This document shows positions 1 to 7,316 of a DNA stretch of 22,176 nucleotides, one piece after another (within the stretch, counting starts at the first letter, position 1; every line of letters starts with the position of its first letter). The notes under the pieces were generated by a model. The model saw only the letters and a list, made by a program, of their open reading frames with translations. It was not told where the DNA came from and made no database searches. The stretch is from positions 1-22,176 of the forward strand of contig BNUW01000023.1 of NCBI GenBank assembly GCA_025997655.1. Direction: 5' to 3'. This DNA is from Spirochaetia bacterium (lineage in GTDB: Bacteria; Spirochaetota; Spirochaetia; Treponematales; Breznakiellaceae). Both the position numbers and the translations under genes were made by a program.

Positions 1-1
1 C

Positions 2-610
2 GAATGGAAGTCCGGCATGGCGGAACTTGTCAAGACCGCGGTACTGGATAGCCGGGAAACCCTGGAGAAGGTACAGGCCCTGGAGCCTTTTATGCGGGAT
101 GTTTTCGGGAACCGCCGTATTGCTGTCGGCGCCTACCCTGCCCTCCTTGCGGAACTTATTGAACGGGCGGTCCTGGTCAAGGGCCGGATCGTTGAGGCTG
201 ACCCCCGGGAAACCTCAAACCACGGCCCCGGGTCTAAACGGGCGCTGCTCAACCTGGGGCATACCTTCGGCCATGCCCTTGAATCGGCGGCGGGGCTGGG
301 AACACTCACCCACGGTGAGGCGGTGGCCTGGGGTATGGTCCGTGCCTCTGAACTGGGGCTTGCCCTGGGGATTACCCCCGAAAGCCGGGCCCGGGAAATT
401 ACCGGCCTCATCAAGCGTTTAGGGTATGAAACCGCCGCTCCCCATCCGGCGCTGGTGGACACGGCGCTCTTCATGCAGGCCCTTGCGGGTGATAAGAAAA
501 AGAAAGCCGGTACACTTACCTTTGTGGTTCCCGCCGGTAACGGGGCGGAATTAGTATCGGCGGCTTCCATAGAGCCGGGGCTGCTTGAACGCATAATTAC
601 GGGAAAATAA
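2..610 (+). CDS. aroB: 3-dehydroquinate synthase, C-terminal part (5' end outside window)
   Basis: AroB converts DAHP to 3-dehydroquinate, the second step of the shikimate pathway, in the cytoplasm using NAD and a divalent metal. Only the C-terminal ~200 residues are present. The frame is open from base 2 and reads straight into the family hallmark KSGMAELVK, so the ATG at 17 is internal and not the start. The metal-binding segment NLGHTFGHALE is clear near 240-285, followed by the LTHGEAVAWGM helix, also metal-site associated, and the late DKKKKAGTLTFVV strand. It ends TAA at 608-610, five bases before the next ATG. Its codon use is GC-rich like the next two genes. It belongs to a housekeeping stretch, not to the polysaccharide locus. 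The identification is firm; completeness cannot be judged. Confidence 0.95.
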   Translation, partial: EWKSGMAELVKTAVLDSRETLEKVQALEPFMRDVFGNRRIAVGAYPALLAELIERAVLVKGRIVEADPRETSNHGPGSKRALLNLGHTFGHALESAAGLGTLTHGEAVAWGMVRASELGLALGITPESRAREITGLIKRLGYETAAPHPALVDTALFMQALAGDKKKKAGTLTFVVPAGNGAELVSAASIEPGLLERIITGK

Positions 611-615
611 ACGGG

Positions 616-2220
616 ATGACAAAAAAACCGGCCTTGTTGCTTGTTACCGTATTTTGGACTATCAACATGGCTGTTTTCAGTCAAACATCGGAGCCGGTGG
701 ATGAAAGCAGCATCGTTTATTATATCAGGGCCATTGATTGTGAAATTATCGGACGGACCCGCAAATTTGCCCTTTTGCATGTTCTGGATTTGAAAGAGGG
801 CCAGCGGATTACCGGGAAACCCGCCCTGGAAGCCCTGGTTAACCGCAAGACCCAGGACTTGCGTAATGAACGGGTATTGAAGGATGAGGAAACCCGGATT
901 GACTATACTATTGGTGAAGCCGGGGAAGACGGCCTGGTTCCGGTGGACATCCTGGTTCATACGGAGGATTCCTGGAATATCATCGCCTTCCCGGAGCCGA
1001 AGTTCACCGCAGGAAGCGGCGAAAGCAGCGGGTTTAGCCTTATCCTGAAAGCCCGGGACTATAATTTCCTGGGAACCATGGCGCCCCTGCGGGTGAGCGC
1101 GGGCTTTGGACGTATAAGCGCCACGGGCGAGATTTTTGTTCCCGTGGATATTGACGCGGATATACCTTTTATCTTCCTGGGAAAGTACTGGAATTTCAAT
1201 TTTGATAATAAATTTAATTTTCCTGTGAAATCTGATGATCCCCTTCAGTATACAAACGTCACCGGCCTGAGCGTGGAACTTCCCTGGAAGAAAACCACCT
1301 TTACGGTCGGGTTTGACCAGTCCCTTATCGTCAACGAAGAAAACAGTGATATGGAAAAAGACGAAACGGGTGAGAACTTCTTTGATAATAAGTGGTATAT
1401 GAACACGGTGCTTTACGCCGGATGGAATATACCCCTTGGAATTGAGGTCGGTAATTTTGGAGAATTAATCTATAATGCGGGTCTTTCGGAAAACTTCAAG
1501 TATCGTCCCGGGGGTGATATTGGTGACTACCGATGGGGACCGGTCACCGGTTTCAGTCACCGGATTGGATTCGGTGAAATAGACTGGATAGGAAATTTCC
1601 GCAGAGGCCTGAATGTTTCCTTAAGTAATTCCATTAATTATAACCTGTGGTCCAGGGACCCGAAGGGATACGGGGCCGGTAAAGAGCATTGGGAAATTTC
1701 TTTTAGCCCTACGGTCACCGGCCATTTTCTTCCGCTTCATTTCCTCGGCATATACGGCCGCCTTAAATATACGCAGCTTTTCAACTTCACCACTACCCCG
1801 GTAAAATATTGGGGGGTTTCTGCCGGGGAGTATCTGCGGGGGGTACCGGATGATGAACTACGGGCCAAACAGCTATTTTCCCTTAACCTGGAATTACCCC
1901 TTGGGTTACCCCTTTTTACCCCCTCCACATGGTTCAACAGCCGTTATTACAAGCCCTTCAATCTAGAATTTCATATCTCCCCCTTTGTTGATCTGGCCCT
2001 CATGGATGGAACGGATAAGAGCGGTACAGAAAACTACGGCTTTAAAAATCTTCTTGCTGCCGCCGGCGTTGAATTATACATCTATTCCCTCTCCTGGCGC
2101 AGCCTCTATTTTCGGTTCAGTTTCGGCTGGGACCTCCGGGAATGGAGCAAAACCGGGAACATCCCAAGGCCTGAAATCTTTTTGGGCATGGAACGTTTCT
2201 TCGAGAACATAAAAATATGA
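616..2220 (+). CDS. Exported Omp85/BamA-like outer-membrane beta-barrel protein (hypothetical)
   Basis: This 534-residue protein begins with a signal peptide: KK, then a hydrophobic core over residues 6-21, with likely cleavage near FS|Q at 22-23. Residues ~33-115 look like one POTRA-type domain, with an alpha-beta pattern and a DLKEGQRITGKPALEALV helix. From ~125 to the end there are alternating aromatic/polar strands typical of a large outer-membrane barrel, including a RDYNFLGTM segment reminiscent of the first barrel strands of Omp85 proteins, and a C-terminal strand rich in aromatic residues (FLGMERFFENIKI). A role in outer-membrane protein or lipid insertion is inference from this architecture; I recognise no specific named family member. 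The start has only a weak ribosome site. The stop overlaps a possible upstream ATG of the next gene (ATGA at 2217-2220), so the two are probably co-transcribed. Confidence 0.6.
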   Translation: MTKKPALLLVTVFWTINMAVFSQTSEPVDESSIVYYIRAIDCEIIGRTRKFALLHVLDLKEGQRITGKPALEALVNRKTQDLRNERVLKDEETRIDYTIGEAGEDGLVPVDILVHTEDSWNIIAFPEPKFTAGSGESSGFSLILKARDYNFLGTMAPLRVSAGFGRISATGEIFVPVDIDADIPFIFLGKYWNFNFDNKFNFPVKSDDPLQYTNVTGLSVELPWKKTTFTVGFDQSLIVNEENSDMEKDETGENFFDNKWYMNTVLYAGWNIPLGIEVGNFGELIYNAGLSENFKYRPGGDIGDYRWGPVTGFSHRIGFGEIDWIGNFRRGLNVSLSNSINYNLWSRDPKGYGAGKEHWEISFSPTVTGHFLPLHFLGIYGRLKYTQLFNFTTTPVKYWGVSAGEYLRGVPDDELRAKQLFSLNLELPLGLPLFTPSTWFNSRYYKPFNLEFHISPFVDLALMDGTDKSGTENYGFKNLLAAAGVELYIYSLSWRSLYFRFSFGWDLREWSKTGNIPRPEIFLGMERFFENIKI

Positions 2221-2267
2221 AAACTGTTTATTTAGGCATGACCGGGGATATTAGCGGGGAAGCACGG

Positions 2268-2290
2268 CGAGGCACTTATACCATGCCTCG
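2268..2290 (+). promoter_or_regulatory. Small inverted repeat straddling the preferred start of the HEAT-repeat gene
   Basis: CGAGGCA at 2268-2274 pairs perfectly with TGCCTCG at 2284-2290 around a 9-base loop. The A of the ATG at 2283 is the last loop base and its TG is in the stem, and the GAGG that could serve as ribosome site (2269-2272) lies in the 5' arm. If it folds in RNA it would mask both the ribosome site and the start codon. Seven pairs could also be chance. Confidence 0.3.
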
Positions 2291-2972
2291 TAGGGGGGAC
2301 AAAACGAAAAAGGTAATTTTTGTACTTTTAACGGCCTTCGCGGGTTTTCTTGCCGCATCACCGGTTTCTGCACAGGAAATAGTAGTCGAAGAGGACTTTC
2401 CACTTCTCACCATAGAAAGTTTCTATATTCAGGAACAGAGCCGGGAAGTGGAAAGAAACAAGAAATTGGAATCCCTGGAATATGTCAGAAGAGCAATTAG
2501 TAAGGGCGATAGGGGTACGGAAATTCAGTCCGCCCTGGACAAGCTTGCCCTGGAAGGGGTTATTAATCAGACACGGGAAAACGGAAGACTGGCCAACTAT
2601 CCCGATGTCCGGACCCAGGCGGCGATTGTCCTGGGGGAAATGGGTACCCCGGAGGCTGGTAACACCCTGATAAAGCTCATACTGGCGGACTATGAACCGA
2701 TGGTAATTACCGAAGCGATCCAATCCCTGACAAAAATCGGTATTACCAATAAAGCAGGGAGGGCCATTTCGCAGGTGGTGAACCGCTTTGACATGCTGCT
2801 CCCGGATAATCGTATGGCCTATGCCGCGTTGGAAGCCTTTGACAGCCTGGCGAATAAAAATAACGGTCAGATGGACCCCCTCGTCCTGAAAACCATACTG
2901 CGTATCACCGAAGGCCGTTACAACGGGAGTGTTAGGGCACGGGCGAATCGGCTTATTGCTGATTTACAGTAA
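2283..2972 (+). CDS. Secreted HEAT-repeat protein
   Basis: From the ATG at 2283 the product is 229 residues. An in-frame ATG at 2217 would give 251 but leaves a 32-residue lead before the signal peptide. The 2283 start places MPRRGDKTKK directly before the hydrophobic core VIFVLLTAFAGFLAA and an SPVSAQ cleavage region, and has GAGG ten bases upstream, so I prefer it. The mature part is all-helical with HEAT/PBS-like repeats: YPDVRTQAAIVLGEMG, MVITEAIQSLTKIG, NRMAYAALEAFDSLA and VRARANRLIADL are successive repeat helices. Such proteins are scaffolds for protein-protein contact; the location should be periplasmic. It follows the barrel gene immediately, so a partnership in envelope assembly is plausible but inferred. 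No enzyme motif is seen. Confidence 0.65.
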   Translation: MPRRGDKTKKVIFVLLTAFAGFLAASPVSAQEIVVEEDFPLLTIESFYIQEQSREVERNKKLESLEYVRRAISKGDRGTEIQSALDKLALEGVINQTRENGRLANYPDVRTQAAIVLGEMGTPEAGNTLIKLILADYEPMVITEAIQSLTKIGITNKAGRAISQVVNRFDMLLPDNRMAYAALEAFDSLANKNNGQMDPLVLKTILRITEGRYNGSVRARANRLIADLQ

Positions 2973-2992
2973 TACTGAGGAGTATAATACTA

Positions 2993-4810
2993 ATGCAGGC
3001 AGTTATTCTCGCTGCGGGAATGGGCAACAGACTTGGAAAGTATACTAAGGATAATACCAAATGTATGCTGTCCATTAACGGCAAGACCCTCATAGAAAGA
3101 GCCCTGGACGCTCTTGATAGCGGGGGAATCCGTAAATGTATTATGGTTGTAGGATATAAAAAGGACAATGTTACTGCTTTTTTAGGAAATAAGTATAAAA
3201 ACATTGTCATAGAATATGTGTCAAACGATATTTACCGTAAAACGAACAATATCTATTCCCTGTACCTTGCAAAGGATTATCTTTTACAGGACGATACCAT
3301 GCTTCTGGAAAGCGATCTTATCTTTGATGATGTACTCATCACGGATATGCTTAAAAACCCCTCTCCCACCATTGCTGCGGTGGCGCAGTACGAATCATGG
3401 ATGGATGGCACGGTGGTTCAGCTTGCGGCGGATAATGTGATCGCCAATTTTATTCCCAAAAAAGTCTTTAATTACGATGAAAAGGAAACTTATTTTAAAA
3501 CGGTAAATATCTATAAATTCTCGAAGGAATTTCTGCGAAACACCTACGTACCCTTCCTGGAAGCCTATTCCCAGGCCATGGGAAACAATGAGTATTATGA
3601 GCAGGTCCTGCGGGTAATCACCACCCTTGATCGGCACGAACTCAAGGCCTTTATTCTGACCGGACAGAAATGGTACGAAATTGATGATATCCAGGACAAG
3701 AATATCGCTGAAATCATCTTCAGCACTACTGCGTCTGAACGGCTCGATCGTATCCAAAAAAGTTATGGCGGCTACTGGCGTTACCCGAATTTACTGGATT
3801 TCTGTTATCTGGTTAACCCCTACTTCCCAACCCGGCAGATGCACAACGAGATGAAGGCCTATTTTACGGACCTCATCGCCGCCTACCCCTCAGGTCTGAA
3901 CATCCAGAATATGCTGGGAGCGAAGCTGTTCAATGTGGATGAGTCGAATATCCTTGTGGGAAACGGCGCCGCAGAATTAATCCGCGCGTTAGCAGCGGTA
4001 CTCCGGGGGACCATCGGTATAATTTATCCAACCTTTAATGAGTACCCGGAAAGTTTTATCGGTTGCACTATTGTACCCCTGACGCCCAAGGGATTTACCT
4101 ATACTAAACAGGATCTTTCATACATGACGGCCCTTTGCGATACACTCCTGTTAATAAACCCTGATAACCCCACGGGAAACTGCATTCCCGCCGGGGACAT
4201 CCTTGAGTTCCTGGATACCACAGTGGCGCAGCATAAAAAACTCATCCTGGATGAGTCCTTTATTGATTTTTGTGCCTATGAAGGGGAGCAAACCCTTTTA
4301 ACGCAGGACGTACTGACCAAGTACCCCAATTTGATAATCATCCGCAGCCTGAGTAAAAGTTTCGGCATCCCCGGTATACGCCTGGGCCTCCTCGCCTCAG
4401 GTGACCGGGAACTGATTAAGGAAATTCGCGCTCATATTTCAATCTGGAATATTAATTCCTTCGGAGAGTACTTCCTGCAGATCATCGGCAAGTATATCAA
4501 GGATTACCGGTTTTCCTGCGCAGAGCTGATAAAGGAACGCGAACGGTTTAAGGACGAATTGGAAAAAACAGGATTAGTAACCGTATATCCTTCAGAGGCA
4601 AATTACCTGTTCTGCCGGTTAAAAGGAACCGGGACTGCCCGTGAATTAACGGAATATCTCCTTGAATACAATAATATTCTTATTAAGGATCTTACCGGCA
4701 AAAAGGGTATTCCGGACACATCTTTCATACGGCTGGCGGTTCGGAATAGAGAGGACAACGAAAAATTGACAGAAAAACTAAAGCTGTTTTATAAAAGACT
4801 AAAACTGTGA
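2993..4810 (+). CDS. Bifunctional sugar/choline-phosphate-type nucleotidyltransferase fused to PLP aminotransferase
   Basis: This 605-residue protein has two catalytic domains. Residues 1 to ~240 form a LicC/RfbA-like nucleotidyltransferase: AVILAAGMGNRLG at 3-15 followed by the TK..K.ML stretch is the NTP-binding loop, and LLESDLIFD carries the metal-binding Asp. Residues ~260-605 are a fold-type-I aminotransferase of the HisC/CobD kind: LLINPDNPTGN, LDESFIDF (PLP-pyridine Asp) and SLSKSFGIPGIRLG with the Schiff-base Lys at residue 455. The ribosome site GAGGAG (2977-2982) is ten bases upstream of the ATG. The family suggests activation of a phosphorylated small amine or alcohol as a CDP-type donor for decorating a glycan, with the aminotransferase making or consuming the amine. 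Fused CTP:aminoethylphosphonate enzymes (PntC) of treponemes have a similar plan but a different aminotransferase class, and no PEP mutase is seen here. The substrate is unknown. Confidence 0.8.
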   Translation: MQAVILAAGMGNRLGKYTKDNTKCMLSINGKTLIERALDALDSGGIRKCIMVVGYKKDNVTAFLGNKYKNIVIEYVSNDIYRKTNNIYSLYLAKDYLLQDDTMLLESDLIFDDVLITDMLKNPSPTIAAVAQYESWMDGTVVQLAADNVIANFIPKKVFNYDEKETYFKTVNIYKFSKEFLRNTYVPFLEAYSQAMGNNEYYEQVLRVITTLDRHELKAFILTGQKWYEIDDIQDKNIAEIIFSTTASERLDRIQKSYGGYWRYPNLLDFCYLVNPYFPTRQMHNEMKAYFTDLIAAYPSGLNIQNMLGAKLFNVDESNILVGNGAAELIRALAAVLRGTIGIIYPTFNEYPESFIGCTIVPLTPKGFTYTKQDLSYMTALCDTLLLINPDNPTGNCIPAGDILEFLDTTVAQHKKLILDESFIDFCAYEGEQTLLTQDVLTKYPNLIIIRSLSKSFGIPGIRLGLLASGDRELIKEIRAHISIWNINSFGEYFLQIIGKYIKDYRFSCAELIKERERFKDELEKTGLVTVYPSEANYLFCRLKGTGTARELTEYLLEYNNILIKDLTGKKGIPDTSFIRLAVRNREDNEKLTEKLKLFYKRLKL

Positions 4811-4833
4811 TAAGCCTTGCGGTAATCGGCGCC
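4807..4833 (+). repeat. Degenerate copy of the ugd start (first nine codons)
   Basis: These 27 bases match 4949-4975, the true ugd start, at 24 of 27 positions, with 17 identical bases at the 3' end (4817-4833 and 4959-4975). Read from the GTG at 4807, which overlaps the upstream TGA as GTGA, they encode MISLAVIGA against MINIAVIGA in Ugd; the frame then dies at a TGA (4840-4842). This is the first piece of the relic spacer. The last six bases, GGCGCC, are shared with the second piece. Confidence 0.85.
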
Positions 4834-4852
4834 CTGAATTGAAAATAGACTT
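4828..4852 (+). repeat. Copy of the epimerase-end / pglK-start junction
   Basis: Twenty-five bases are identical to 7306-7330. The copy keeps the CCCTGA that ends the epimerase, the single spacer base, and the TTG that starts pglK. Here TTG at 4839 opens a nine-codon frame (LKIDFLKN, stop TAA at 4863-4865), against LKIDFLTS in the real gene. It begins within the GGCGCC shared with the ugd-start piece, which looks like a deletion joint. Confidence 0.9.
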
Positions 4853-4860
4853 TTTGAAGA

Positions 4861-4891
4861 ATTAAATAATGGCACATACAACGACTGATGA
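4861..4891 (+). repeat. Copy of the glycosyltransferase-end / wzm-start junction
   Basis: Thirty-one bases match 20274-20304 at 29 positions, including the ATTAAATAATGGCA that holds the last codons, the stop and the overlapping ATG. The copy encodes MAHTTTDE where Wzm begins MANTTTDE. Beyond 4891 the similarity stops. The ATTAAAT at its left edge also occurs in the pglK start region (~7350), which offers a second microhomology joint. Confidence 0.88.
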
Positions 4892-4952
4892 GGAGATGGC
4901 GAAATTCGTTACGGTGCTTGAGCCCTATATAAGGAGTTTGGGTAAACTATGA
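4869..4952 (+). pseudogene. 27-codon wzm-start remnant ORF reading into ugd
   Basis: The ATG at 4869 opens 27 codons ending in TGA at 4950-4952, overlapping the ugd ATG (4949) by four bases. The first eight residues, MAHTTTDE, match the start of Wzm; the remaining ~19 (EMAKFVTVLEPYIRSLGKL) match nothing else in the window and may be the tail of a lost gene, joined in frame. Most likely it is a relic, but the ATGA overlap means it could couple translation to ugd. It contains the AAGGAG ribosome site of ugd. Confidence 0.5.
4931..4936 (+). promoter_or_regulatory. Ribosome binding site of ugd (AAGGAG)
   Basis: AAGGAG lies 12 bases before the ugd ATG at 4949. It is the strongest Shine-Dalgarno match in the spacer and supports 4949 as the ugd start. 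Confidence 0.65.
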
Positions 4953-6293
4953 TAAACATTGCGGTAATCGGCGCCGGTTATGTGGGCTCCGTTTCCGGGG
5001 CCTGCCTCGCGGACTTTGGCAACCAGGTAACCTGTGTTGACAATAATGCCGCCAAGATAGAATCCCTGAAAAAAGGGATCATCCCCATCTATGAACCGGG
5101 GCTCGACACCATCGTTGAGCGCACTATCCGTGCGGGAAGGCTGCGGTTTACCACGGACCTTGCCGCGGCCGTTACGTCAAACAGTGTGGTATTTATCGCC
5201 GTCGGCACCCCCCCCGGCGGAAGACGGAAGCGCCGACCTGCGTTATGTGGAGGGTGTTGCCCGGGAAATCGGGCGGGCCATGGAATCCTATACGGTGATT
5301 GTTGACAAAAGTACCGTTCCGGTGGGAACCGGTCGGCTGGTAACCAAATGGATTGGGGAGGAGCTTGGAAAACGGGGCGCGGATATTCCCTTTGATGTGG
5401 TTTCCAACCCCGAATTTTTGCGGGAAGGCTCGGCGGTGCAGGATTTTACCCACCCGGACAGGGTCGTCATCGGCGCAGAAAGCGAGCGCGCCCGGAAGGT
5501 CATGAAGGAAGTGTACCGCGCACTATATCTGAATGAAACGCCGTACATAGAAACCAATCTGGAATCGGCGGAGATGATAAAGTATGCCTCCAACGCATTC
5601 CTTGCGGTGAAGATTACCTTTATTAACGAGATAGCCAACCTCTGCGAAGCGGCGGGCGCCAATGTCCAGGATGTTGCCAAGGCCATGGGCCGTGACGGCA
5701 GGATAGGCGCAAAATTTCTGCACCCCGGTCCCGGATACGGCGGCTCCTGTTTCCCCAAGGACACCCAGGCGCTGGCACGGATAGGCCGGGATTGCGGGGA
5801 ACCCCTTTCCCTGGTGGAAACCACGATTATGGTGAATGAACGCCAGAAACTTCGGATGATAGATAAAATTGAAACCAGCCTGGGCGGCCCCGGCTCCTTA
5901 TCGGGAAAAACCCTGGCTATCCTGGGCCTTGCCTTCAAGCCCAACACGGATGATATGCGGGAGTCCCCTGCCCTCACTATTGGTGAAGGCCTGGTTAAAA
6001 AAGGCGCCCGGCTGAGGGTATGGGACCCCGCCGCGATGAAAGAAGCTGCCTGGCGCCTTGCATCAATCAAGGATGCCGTCTATTTTGCGGAGGACGAGTA
6101 CGATGCCCTTAGTGATGCAAGCGCCCTGGTGTTGCTTACGGAATGGAACCAATTCCGGAACCTGGACCTCCGGCGGGTAAAGGAACTGCTCACCCTCCCC
6201 TATTTCTTTGATCTGCGGAACGTGTATAAACAGGAAGAAGTTGAATCGGCGGGGCTGCGGTACTTCGGGATAGGGAAAGCCCTTACAAAATGA
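4949..6293 (+). pseudogene. ugd: UDP-glucose 6-dehydrogenase, interrupted by a +1 frameshift in a C8 run
   Basis: Ugd oxidises UDP-glucose to UDP-glucuronate with two NAD. The N-terminal frame from 4949 shows the Rossmann motif GAGYVG (residues 8-13) and reads ...VVFIAVGTPP. At the eight-C run (5208-5215) the reading frame must slip by one base to continue as AEDGSADLRYVEGVAREIG, which is exactly the expected family sequence. Seven C would restore a 447-residue protein of normal length. After the slip all hallmarks are present: KSTVPVGT, NPEFLREG, the catalytic Cys in GPGYGGSCFPKD (codon 5748-5750, residue ~267 of the repaired protein), and a C-terminal UDP-binding domain (LGLAFKPNTDDMRESP). 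The stop overlaps the epimerase ATG (ATGA). It may be a sequencing error, a phase-OFF state or a true mutation; otherwise the gene looks intact and GC-rich. Confidence 0.9.
5208..5215 (+). repeat. C8 homopolymer at the ugd frameshift
   Basis: Eight consecutive C lie inside the codons for Thr-Pro-Pro of the conserved VGTPP motif. The conserved protein needs seven. The run is the only place where the two ugd frames can be joined without losing conserved residues. Confidence 0.9.
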
Positions 6294-7315
6294 ATTGCAT
6301 CGTTACCGGTTCCGCCGGTTTTATCGGATTCCATGTAACAAAAAAACTGCTTGAACAGGGCCACCGCATCCTTGGCATTGACTCGGTAAACGATTACTAT
6401 GCAGTTTCCCTCAAACATGACCGTTTAAAAGAGCTGGGAATAAAAACAGATTCCCTGCGATATGATGAACCCGCAGCAAGCGGCGTTTTCCCGCAATTCC
6501 AATTCGTGCAGTTTCGGCTCGAAGAAAAGGACCGGCTCAGTAATGCGGTCAATAATTTTATCCGCGAGCATGGCGCCATTGACCGGATCATCCACCTTGC
6601 CGCCCAAGCCGGGGTTCGTTACAGTCTGCAAAACCCTGAAGCCTATATCAGTTCCAATATCAGCGGATTTCTCAGCATCCTTGAGATATGCCGTTCCCTT
6701 ATGGTACCACTGGTATACGCCTCCAGTTCCTCCGTGTACGGTATGAACGCCAGGCAGCCCTTTTCCGTGCATGACCGGGTGGACCACCCCGTAAGCCTCT
6801 ATGCCGCCACCAAACGCTCCAATGAACTCATGGCCCATACCTACGCCCATCTGTTTCACCTCCCGATGACGGGCCTCCGTTTTTTCACCGTCTACGGTCC
6901 CTGGGGCCGCCCCGACATGGCCTACTACAAGTTTTCCCTGGCCATCAGTAACGGTGAACCCATAGATGTCTACAATAACGGAGAAATGCGGCGGGACTTT
7001 ACGTATATTGATGACATCGTTGAGGGGGTCATTAAAGCCGTCGGGCATATCCCCTCCCCCGCTCCGGTGCCCTGCCGGATCTACAACCTGGGAAACAACC
7101 ATTCTGTGGAACTGGGGCTTTTCATTGAAACCCTGGAAAACGCCCTGGGAAAAAAAGCGGTGAAGCGTTACCTTCCCATGCAGGAAGGGGACGTGCTGAG
7201 TACCGAAGCGGACATAGAAGACACCCGGCGGGATCTGGGATGGACGCCTCATACGGACATTGCCGGGGGGCTTACGGCCTTCGCGCAATGGTTTAAAACG
7301 TATAAGGCGCCCTGA
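6290..7315 (+). CDS. UDP-glucuronate 4-epimerase (extended SDR family)
   Basis: The product, 341 residues, interconverts UDP-GlcA and UDP-GalA. The NAD-binding GSAGFIG is at residues 7-13. The GIDSVNDYYAVSLKHDRL stretch is characteristic of UDP-glucuronate epimerases as opposed to GalE. The catalytic SSSVYG segment and YAATK (YxxxK) follow, then LRFFTVYGPWGRPDMA, also typical of this subgroup. Its ATG overlaps the ugd stop, and the two would act in sequence on the same substrate, which strengthens the assignment. The stop TGA (7313-7315) is one base from the TTG start of the flippase. It is full length with no anomalies. Related 4,6-dehydratases are less likely given the glucuronate-type N-terminus. 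Confidence 0.88.
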   Translation: MNCIVTGSAGFIGFHVTKKLLEQGHRILGIDSVNDYYAVSLKHDRLKELGIKTDSLRYDEPAASGVFPQFQFVQFRLEEKDRLSNAVNNFIREHGAIDRIIHLAAQAGVRYSLQNPEAYISSNISGFLSILEICRSLMVPLVYASSSSVYGMNARQPFSVHDRVDHPVSLYAATKRSNELMAHTYAHLFHLPMTGLRFFTVYGPWGRPDMAYYKFSLAISNGEPIDVYNNGEMRRDFTYIDDIVEGVIKAVGHIPSPAPVPCRIYNLGNNHSVELGLFIETLENALGKKAVKRYLPMQEGDVLSTEADIEDTRRDLGWTPHTDIAGGLTAFAQWFKTYKAP

Positions 7316-7316
7316 A

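Noticed and set aside
133..960. 275-codon open frame on the minus strand across the end of aroB and the start of the barrel gene
   Set aside because: It crosses two well-supported + strand genes, has no recognisable motif, and reflects GC-rich antisense reading.
2983..2988. TATAAT before the bifunctional gene, possible -10 promoter element
   Set aside because: No -35 element at a workable distance, and transcription would begin at or after the ATG at 2993; it is better seen as AT-rich sequence between ribosome site and start.
2993..4810. Calling the fused enzyme PntC outright
   Set aside because: The domain order is similar, but the aminotransferase half is HisC/CobD-like (NPDNPTG, SKSFGIPGIRLG), and no phosphoenolpyruvate mutase or decarboxylase gene is present.
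4839..4865. Nine-codon frame LKIDFLKN as a real leader peptide
   Set aside because: It is explained as a truncated copy of the pglK start within the relic spacer.
5288..6070. 260-codon open frame antisense to ugd
   Set aside because: It is fully inside conserved Ugd coding sequence and its low-complexity Ser/Arg/Pro composition is typical of a shadow frame.
6425..7288. 287-codon open frame antisense to the epimerase gene
   Set aside because: Same reasoning: the + strand frame carries every catalytic motif of the epimerase and the antisense has none.
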